In this document: positions 16,416-20,284 of the stretch, one piece after another
Numbering within the stretch: position 1 is the first letter of the stretch
Layout of the letters: each line of letters starts with the position of its first letter
Assembly: GCA_024402115.1 (NCBI GenBank)
Contig: JAKSJQ010000036.1
Coordinates: 1-20,284, forward strand
Direction: 5' to 3'
Source of the DNA: Bacteroidales bacterium
GTDB taxonomy: Bacteria; Bacteroidota; Bacteroidia; Bacteroidales; UBA932
Length of the DNA stretch: 20,284 nucleotides
Position numbers and translations under genes: made by a program
Notes under the pieces: model-generated
Databases searched by the model: none
Told to the model about the DNA's origin: nothing
The model's input: the letters and a program-made list of their open reading frames with translations, nothing else

Positions 16416-16475
16416 TACTTAAATAGCTTTTTCACTTTTCCGGAAGCAAATATCAAACCATATTTTTACATTTGT

Positions 16476-16513
16476 TTGGTAAAATATTAGGGTAGCTTGG
16501 TAATTTCTTAGGA
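16476..16513 (+). promoter_or_regulatory. Candidate AraC-type operator: two direct repeats 21 bp apart
   Basis: TTGGTAAAATATTAGGG (16476-16492) and TTGGTAATTTCTTAGGA (16497-16513) match at 13 of 17 positions and start exactly 21 bp apart, two helical turns, so both present the same DNA face. This is the classical arrangement for binding by two AraC-family subunits. The second copy covers the -33 element of the regulator's own promoter, which suggests autoregulation. Confidence 0.6.
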
Positions 16514-16527
16514 TTATTTTAAATTTG
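16497..16527 (+). promoter_or_regulatory. Promoter of the AraC-family gene
   Basis: TTG at 16497-16499 and TAAATTTG at 16520-16527, a perfect -7 box, are separated by 20 nt, close to the Bacteroidota TTTG-N19-TAnnTTTG consensus. The ATG at 16547 follows 19 nt after the -7 box. GGGAG just before the ATG is a weak Shine-Dalgarno-like sequence, unusual for this window. Confidence 0.6.
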
Positions 16528-16546
16528 TTTAAAAATTGGGAGAAAG

Positions 16547-17467
16547 ATGTATTACGACAAGATAATTCACAGGGAATCCATCATCACGGAAAGCCACATC
16601 GACGATTACCTGGGCTGCTGCGAAATAGGAGGGAATGACATCGTGTCACTGCCACCGGACAGAAGCGGGAAGTGGTTCTACATCATTCTCTGCAACAGAG
16701 GCGAAGTCGTTGAGAACAGCGCCGAGGGCCCCACAGTCATCAGAAGAGGCATAGTCCACCTCTCGATGAACAGCAAGTGCACGGGACTCGAGTTCCGGAC
16801 GAACTTCCACGGCTACCCCGTCGCTATCGCGACCAGCATACTGCTCGACATCATCAGGAACCGAAGCCCGTTCCCGGTTCCGTCCAGGGAGCTCTTCCGC
16901 GCCACCAACCATTCCGTCGAGCTCGAGACCCACACGATAAGGATACTCTCGAAGGACTGCAGGACCATGCTCGAAACCCTCAGCAACAAGGAGCACAGCC
17001 TCGCGCAGGAGCTCAACTACGCAAACCTATATATATTTCTCATAGATCTTGCAGACATCGTGTGGCGCAACATGCAGACCATGCGGAGCCAGGTGCAGCA
17101 CCTGAGCCGTCCGCAGGAGATATTCATGAGCTTCATGGAAAGTCTGCACGACCACATCGAGAACGAGACTTCCGTCACCTTCTACGCATCGGAGCTGTTC
17201 CTTTCCAAGCCCTACCTTTCCGAGATCATACTCAAAGAGACCGGACGCACGATAGGCTCGGTCATCGACTCCGTCCGCTACAACCAGTGCATGAAGTACA
17301 TGAACGACCCGACATATACGATAAAGCAGATCGCCGACAAGATGTCCTTCGCCGACCAGTCAGCCTTCGGAAAGTTCTTCAAGAAGCACTCCGGCAAGTC
17401 CCCCGCGAGCTACAGGAGGGAAATGAAGATATCTCTGTTGTCCCGAAGGGACATACAGACTATCTAA
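16547..17467 (+). CDS. AraC-family transcriptional regulator, likely regulator of the efflux operon
   Basis: A 306-residue protein. The C-terminal 100 residues form the two helix-turn-helix AraC/XylS domain: the first HTH near 211-231 (VTFYASELFLSKPYLSEIIL), the linker helix GRTIGSVIDSVRYNQCMKYM, the second HTH near 258-281 (TIKQIADKMSFADQSAFGKFF) and the family signature ending KKHSGKSPASYRREM. The N-terminal 190 residues resemble a cupin-like sensor of Bacteroidota AraC proteins (strands WFYIILCNRGEV, IVHLSMNS, FHGYPVAIATSILL) with no obvious ligand motif. It is transcribed divergently from the channel gene across a region with an AraC-style repeat pair, so control of the pump is the simplest inference. 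An activator role is common but not shown. Confidence 0.92.
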   Translation: MYYDKIIHRESIITESHIDDYLGCCEIGGNDIVSLPPDRSGKWFYIILCNRGEVVENSAEGPTVIRRGIVHLSMNSKCTGLEFRTNFHGYPVAIATSILLDIIRNRSPFPVPSRELFRATNHSVELETHTIRILSKDCRTMLETLSNKEHSLAQELNYANLYIFLIDLADIVWRNMQTMRSQVQHLSRPQEIFMSFMESLHDHIENETSVTFYASELFLSKPYLSEIILKETGRTIGSVIDSVRYNQCMKYMNDPTYTIKQIADKMSFADQSAFGKFFKKHSGKSPASYRREMKISLLSRRDIQTI

Positions 17468-17475
17468 AAAATTTT

Positions 17476-17483
17476 TATATTTG
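17476..17483 (+). promoter_or_regulatory. lgt: -7 promoter element of lgt
   Basis: TATATTTG is an exact TAnnTTTG match in the 41-bp gap after the AraC-type gene and 25 nt before the lgt ATG. No good -33 element is visible. It suggests that lgt is transcribed independently of the regulator. Confidence 0.55.
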
Positions 17484-17508
17484 TATTTCCATAAGCACGG
17501 ATTGATCA

Positions 17509-18390
17509 ATGATTGACCTTCTATCGATAAACTGGCACGTAAGCCCTGAGATTTTCAGCATTGGAAATTTCGCATTAAGATGGTATTCTCTGCTCTTCGT
17601 CAGCGGATTCATCATCGGTTGGTTCATCTTCAAGAGATTCTTCAACAAGGAGGGCATCCCGGAGACTCTTCTCGATCCGCTGCTCTACACCCTTCTCATC
17701 GCCACCATCGTCGGTGCGCGCCTGGGTCACTGCCTGTTCTATCAGCCGGACTACTATCTGACCAGCTGGGACGGCTTCTGTGAGATATTCATGCCATGGA
17801 AAGGCGGACTTGCCAGCCACGGCGGTGCAATCGCGCTGCTGCTCGCGATGTGGTGGTTCTCCAAGCACTATGGCAGAAAATATGATTTCGACTACCTCTG
17901 GATCATGGACCGCCTGGTCATCACCGTCTGCTTTGCAGGCGCGCTGATCCGTCTCGGCAACCTCTTCAACTCAGAGATCTACGGTGATGTCACCAGCCTC
18001 CCGTGGGGCATGGTCTTCGAGCTCAGGGGCGAGACGCTCCCGAAGCATCCGACCCAGCTGTACGAGGCGCTCAGCTACACCATCCTCGGCATCGGACTCA
18101 TCCTCGCTTATGAGAAGAAGCTCGACAAGCTCAAGAGAGGTGAGATTTTCGGAATCTTCCTCATCTGCCTCTTCGGCATGAGATTCCTCATCGAGTTCAT
18201 CAAGGAGCCTCAGGTGGGTTTCGAGGAGGGAATGGTCTTCAACATGGGCCAGCTTCTCAGCGTTCCTTTCGTGATCGCGGGAATCCTCATCCTCATCTGG
18301 AGCCTGCTCAAGGGCAAGCCGGCAAGGGCTGTCCATCCGACAAAGGCGAAGGCCGAGCCGACCCACTACGCAAAGTCACTGAACAAATAA
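17509..18390 (+). CDS. lgt: Prolipoprotein diacylglyceryl transferase Lgt
   Basis: Lgt moves diacylglycerol from phosphatidylglycerol to the lipobox cysteine of prelipoproteins, the first step of lipoprotein maturation in the inner membrane. The 293-residue protein has about seven hydrophobic segments, starting with [21 protein letters not shown]. Family residues are visible: [10 protein letters not shown] around His104, then [16 protein letters not shown] with Arg148, Asn151 and Glu156, HPTQLYEAL (180-188) and [11 protein letters not shown] near 225-235. The C-terminal 25 residues are a basic/alanine tail ([13 protein letters not shown]). Its products would include the adaptor, the GldH-like protein and the small lipoprotein in this window. 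It is followed by pgk after 19 nt. Confidence 0.96.
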   Translation: MIDLLSINWHVSPEIFSIGNFALRWYSLLFVSGFIIGWFIFKRFFNKEGIPETLLDPLLYTLLIATIVGARLGHCLFYQPDYYLTSWDGFCEIFMPWKGGLASHGGAIALLLAMWWFSKHYGRKYDFDYLWIMDRLVITVCFAGALIRLGNLFNSEIYGDVTSLPWGMVFELRGETLPKHPTQLYEALSYTILGIGLILAYEKKLDKLKRGEIFGIFLICLFGMRFLIEFIKEPQVGFEEGMVFNMGQLLSVPFVIAGILILIWSLLKGKPARAVHPTKAKAEPTHYAKSLNK

Positions 18391-18399
18391 ATCAAATCT

Positions 18400-18407
18400 T
18401 ATATTTA
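18400..18407 (+). promoter_or_regulatory. pgk: Possible -7-like element immediately before pgk
   Basis: TATATTTA matches TAnnTTTG at 7 of 8 positions but ends only 2 nt before the pgk ATG, and there is no -33 element in the end of lgt. It is either a promoter for a leaderless message or simply the A/U-rich upstream sequence that Bacteroidota use to favour translation. Confidence 0.3.
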
Positions 18408-18409
18408 TT

Positions 18410-19681
18410 ATGGCACAGAACATCAACAACTACGACTTCTCTGGCAAGAAAGCTATTGTCAGGGTTGACTTCAACGTTCCTCTCCAGGACGGCAAGATTA
18501 CTGACGACACCCGTATCAGGGGTGCTCTCCCTACCCTTAAGCTCATCCTCGAGAAGGGTGGCGCTCTCATCATCATGAGCCACATGGGCAAGCCAAAGGG
18601 CAAGAAGAAACCAGAGCTCTCACTCAGCCAGATCGTTGACGCTGTAAGCGCAGCTCTCGGCGCTCCTGTAAAGTTCGCTCCTGATTGCGCTGACGCTTCA
18701 GAGGCAGCTGCAGCCCTCAAGCCAGGTGAGGTGCTTCTTCTCGAGAACCTCCGCTACTATCCAGAAGAGGAAGGCAAGCCAGTCGGCATCGACAAAGAGG
18801 ATCCTGCATACGATGAGGCAAAGAAGGCAATGAAGGCAAGCCAGAAGGAGTTCGCAAAGAAGCTCGCTTCTTACGCTGACTGCTACGTCATGGACGCATT
18901 CGGTACCGCACACCGCAAGCACGCTTCAACCGCTGTCATCGCTGATTACTTCACCGAGGAGAACAAGATGCTCGGTCTCCTCATGGAGAAGGAAGTTAAC
19001 GCAGTTGACGCTGTCCTCGGCGACATCAAGCGCCCATTCATCGCAATCATGGGTGGTTCAAAGGTATCGTCTAAGATCGGTATCATCGAGAACCTGCTCG
19101 GCAAGGTTGACAAGCTCATCCTCTGCGGTGGTATGACCTATACTTTCTCAAAGGCACACGGTGGTGAGATCGGTACCTCTATCGTAGAGATGGACAAGCT
19201 CGATGTTGCTCTCGGTGTTGAGGAGCTCGCAAAGAAGAACGGCGTTGAGCTCATCATGGCTCCAGACGCAGTTTGCTGCAATGGTCTCGACTTCGGCACC
19301 ATGACTGTAAAGGAGGGTGCTAAGACTGAGGTTTACGCTGCTAACGCTATCCCTGCTGACATGGAAGGTCTCGATGCAGGCCCTGAGGCTCAGGCTAAGT
19401 TCGCTGCTGCTATCAAGGGTTGCAAGACTATCCTTTGGAATGGTCCTGCAGGCGTATTCGAGTGCGACGACTTCTGCGCAGGTTCACGCGCTATCGGTAA
19501 CGCAATCGCTGAGGCAACTGCTGAGGGTGCTTTCTCACTCATCGGTGGTGGTGACTCAGTTGCTTGCTGCACCAAGTTCGGTCTTACCGACAAGGTAAGC
19601 TACATCTCAACTGGTGGTGGTGCCCTTCTCGAGGCTATCGAGGGTAAGGTGCTCCCAGGCGTAGCTGCAATCCTCGGCTAA
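18410..19681 (+). CDS. pgk: Phosphoglycerate kinase
   Basis: Pgk catalyses the ATP-forming step of glycolysis, 1,3-bisphosphoglycerate plus ADP to 3-phosphoglycerate. The 423-residue length is normal for Bacteroidota. Substrate-site motifs are RVDFNVPL (18-25), DDTRIRG and MSHMGKPKG in the N-domain, [11 protein letters not shown] before the hinge, and nucleotide-domain motifs [16 protein letters not shown] and GGGDSVA near the C-terminus. Codon choice differs from the flanking genes: Ala GCT/GCA, Gly GGT and Pro CCA/CCT are frequent where lgt uses mostly C-ending codons. This fits selection for high expression rather than transfer. A terminator follows about 50 nt after the stop. Confidence 0.97.
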   Translation: MAQNINNYDFSGKKAIVRVDFNVPLQDGKITDDTRIRGALPTLKLILEKGGALIIMSHMGKPKGKKKPELSLSQIVDAVSAALGAPVKFAPDCADASEAAAALKPGEVLLLENLRYYPEEEGKPVGIDKEDPAYDEAKKAMKASQKEFAKKLASYADCYVMDAFGTAHRKHASTAVIADYFTEENKMLGLLMEKEVNAVDAVLGDIKRPFIAIMGGSKVSSKIGIIENLLGKVDKLILCGGMTYTFSKAHGGEIGTSIVEMDKLDVALGVEELAKKNGVELIMAPDAVCCNGLDFGTMTVKEGAKTEVYAANAIPADMEGLDAGPEAQAKFAAAIKGCKTILWNGPAGVFECDDFCAGSRAIGNAIAEATAEGAFSLIGGGDSVACCTKFGLTDKVSYISTGGGALLEAIEGKVLPGVAAILG

Positions 19682-19706
19682 TCTCTAGTCGAGAAATAAG
19701 AAAATC

Positions 19707-19725
19707 GCCCGCTCTCCTAGCGGAC
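19707..19725. other. Small hairpin between the pgk stop and its terminator
   Basis: GCCCGCT (19707-19713) pairs with AGCGGAC (19719-19725), with one G-U pair in one orientation, around a CTCCT loop. It has no U-tract in the plus direction. On the minus strand it is followed by GATTTTC, so it may be a weak terminator for transcripts coming from the rRNA side. Confidence 0.4.
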
Positions 19726-19730
19726 ACAAT

Positions 19731-19765
19731 AAAAGGCCAGCTCCTCCCGAGCTGGTCTTTTTTTA
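19731..19765 (+). terminator. Rho-independent terminator of pgk
   Basis: GGCCAGCTC (19735-19743) pairs with GAGCTGGTC (19749-19757), with one G-U pair and extra A-T pairs at the base, followed by a run of seven T. The strong stem and U-tract, about 50 nt after the pgk stop, end the lgt-pgk transcript. Confidence 0.88.
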
Positions 19766-19770
19766 TAACT

Positions 19771-19987
19771 GTTCGTTCCGGAGGACGACAGCCAACGTCG
19801 GACGTCTCGCTGACGCTCGACCCCTTTCTTCCGCTCCGCGGAATTCATTCCCTCTTACGATGCCGAGGTCGCGAGGGTGTTTACAGCGAGCATACAGATG
19901 CTCGCGGCCCGAACAGCAGGACTTTAGTCCGCCGGAAGCACGGTCCGCGATGGCTTTTGCCCTCCGGACTGTCAAAGTGAAACGAAC
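19771..19987. repeat. Hairpin-dense segment bounded by inverted repeats
   Basis: No credible gene lies here. The outer ends are GTTCGTT (19771-19777) and AACGAAC (19981-19987), perfectly complementary. Just inside, TCCGGAGG (19777-19784) pairs with CCTCCGGA (19961-19968). The interior holds several perfect small hairpins: TCCGC-TCC-GCGGA (19830-19842), GCGAGCAT-ACAG-ATGCTCGC (19886-19905) and GGAC-TTTA-GTCC (19919-19930), plus a TCGCGG/CCGCGA pair (19902-19907, 19945-19950) that partly competes with the second hairpin. It could be a non-autonomous repeat element, a structured RNA, or degenerate extragenic repeats. I saw no target-site duplication. Confidence 0.45.
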
Positions 19988-20003
19988 AACGGACATACTC
20001 TCC

Positions 20004-20191
20004 TGGCGCGAACTGAAGAAAATGACCGAAAATTTAAGTTCGTGGCACAAAAAAAGGCCAGATAAGCCAAAATGCTGGCGCGAACTCCAAAAATTGACCG
20101 AATTATTGAGTTCGTAGCATGAAAACATGCTGAAAGCAGCTATTTACAGGTGCGAACTACAAAAAAATGCAGAAAAGTTGAGTTCGCGGCA
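20004..20191. repeat. Three 44-bp elements with inverted ends at an exact 72-bp period
   Basis: Units at 20004-20047, 20076-20119 and 20148-20191. Each begins with a form of TGGCGCGAACT and ends with a form of AGTTCGTGGCA, which are imperfect inverted repeats of each other, around a 22-nt purine-rich centre; the 28-nt spacers differ. By hand, units 1 and 2 agree at about 35 of 44 positions and units 2 and 3 at about 31. The period is 24 codons, and on the plus strand the units read WRELKKMTENLSS, WRELQKLTELLSS and CELQKNAEKLSS in one frame. The minus strand is also open, with C-x-E-L repeats. I do not recognise the element. Confidence 0.75.
20049..20079 (-). terminator. Possible second terminator beyond the rRNA operon
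   Basis: In the minus direction GCCAG (20079-20075) and CTGGC (20061-20057) can pair, followed by CTTTTTTTG. The stem is only 5 bp with a 13-nt loop, so this is a weak candidate. It uses the spacer and the edge of the second 44-bp repeat unit. Confidence 0.35.
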
Positions 20192-20206
20192 CGGGCACAT
20201 ACATAC

Positions 20207-20242
20207 AAAAAAAGAGACCCAGGTCGTGTGACCTGAGTCTCT
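20207..20242 (-). terminator. Terminator of the rRNA operon
   Basis: In the minus direction AGAGACTCAGGTC (20242-20230), an ACAC loop and GACCTGGGTCTCT (20225-20213) form a 13-bp stem with one G-U pair, followed by seven T. It begins about 8 nt beyond the 5S rRNA 3' end. Confidence 0.9.
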
Positions 20243-20249
20243 TAGGAAG

Positions 20250-20284
20250 CGCGGCAGCTACCTACTCTCCCACTTGGTGTAGCA
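20250..20284 (-). rRNA. rrf: 5S ribosomal RNA, 3' end only
   Basis: Read on the minus strand, the last bases of the window give GTGGGAGAGTAGGTAGCTGC, the highly conserved 3' region of bacterial 5S rRNA, ending in the strand that closes helix I. The gene enters from beyond the right edge, so only about 35 nt are present, and the exact 3' end is uncertain by 2-3 nt. The strong terminator just downstream shows that this is the distal end of an rRNA operon converging on pgk. The 16S and 23S genes would lie to the right of the window. Confidence 0.9.

Larger units (their letters stand above)
16416..16546. promoter_or_regulatory. Shared intergenic control region between the efflux operon and the AraC-type gene
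   Basis: An AT-rich 131-bp region, in contrast to its GC-richer surroundings. It contains the araC-side promoter (TTG at 16497-16499, 20 nt, TAAATTTG at 16520-16527), a weaker candidate -7 box for the efflux side (GATATTTG on minus, 16447-16454), two 21-bp-spaced direct repeats (16476-16513) and an inverted CAAAC/GTTTG pair (16454-16458 and 16474-16478). Confidence 0.65.

Noticed and set aside
19763..20128. A 121-codon minus-strand frame, and an overlapping 85-codon plus-strand frame at 19860-20117, as genes.
   Set aside because: Both run through hairpins and repeats, overlap each other, lack promoters, and one crosses the pgk terminator area. The openness is explained by the 72-bp period. 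A decayed repeat-coding gene cannot be fully excluded.
20004..20191. CRISPR array (regular 44-bp repeats and 28-bp spacers).
   Set aside because: Only three units, and the repeats diverge strongly in their centres (about 31-35 of 44 identical), whereas CRISPR repeats are nearly identical. No cas gene is present.
1..20284. tRNA genes, insertion sequences, prophage or defence genes.
   Set aside because: No tRNA-like cloverleaf, transposase, integrase or defence-family motif was recognised by eye. Apart from the last 600 bp, the window is densely filled with core genes.

Overview
The window looks like ordinary chromosome from a member of the Bacteroidota, most likely a Bacteroidales species of moderately high GC (a Rikenellaceae- or Cryptobacteroides-like gut lineage would fit, but I cannot place it further). 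The evidence is the gene set (a GldH-like lipoprotein, a Cys-rich RicT/PSP1 protein next to a P-loop-less DNA polymerase III delta', small outer-membrane beta-barrel proteins), the general lack of Shine-Dalgarno sequences, and repeated TAnnTTTG -7 promoter elements upstream of genes. I found no phage, transposase, CRISPR array or recognisable defence system.

Layout: (1) 1-1182, the 3' part of metK (+), closed by a strong terminator. (2) 3174-1262 on the minus strand: smpB, a predicted beta-barrel protein and a small lipoprotein. (3) 3211-4212: miaA (+), divergent from smpB across 36 bp. (4) 10381-4254 on the minus strand: a very tightly packed eight-gene unit, trxA, small OMP, LOG-family nucleotide hydrolase, long-chain polyprenyl synthase, holB, ricT, gldH-like lipoprotein and trmB, with gaps of 0-8 nt or a 4-nt overlap. 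(5) 16415-10482 on the minus strand: a complete RND efflux operon (TolC-like channel, lipoprotein adaptor, AcrB-type pump) that ends in a small PII-like gene and a terminator. (6) 16547-17467: a divergent AraC-family regulator (+). The shared intergenic region holds two 17-bp direct repeats exactly 21 bp apart, the geometry of an AraC operator. (7) lgt and pgk (+), then a terminator. (8) 19682-20206: a gene-free stretch between the convergent ends of pgk and an rRNA operon. (9) 20207-20284: the rRNA operon terminator and the 3' end of a 5S rRNA gene on the minus strand, cut by the window edge.

Functionally the window mixes housekeeping (SAM synthesis, trans-translation, tRNA modification by MiaA and TrmB, DNA replication, isoprenoid synthesis, glycolysis, lipoprotein maturation) with one regulated envelope system, the RND pump and its likely regulators. 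The AraC protein probably controls pump expression and its own gene from the shared operator region. The PII-like protein may sense or modulate pump activity.

The least explained DNA is region 8. It holds a roughly 217-bp hairpin-dense segment closed by inverted repeats, then three 44-bp elements with inverted ends at an exact 72-bp period. I regard these repeats, the 21-bp-spaced operator and the PII-like gene attached to a drug-type RND pump as the observations most worth checking.
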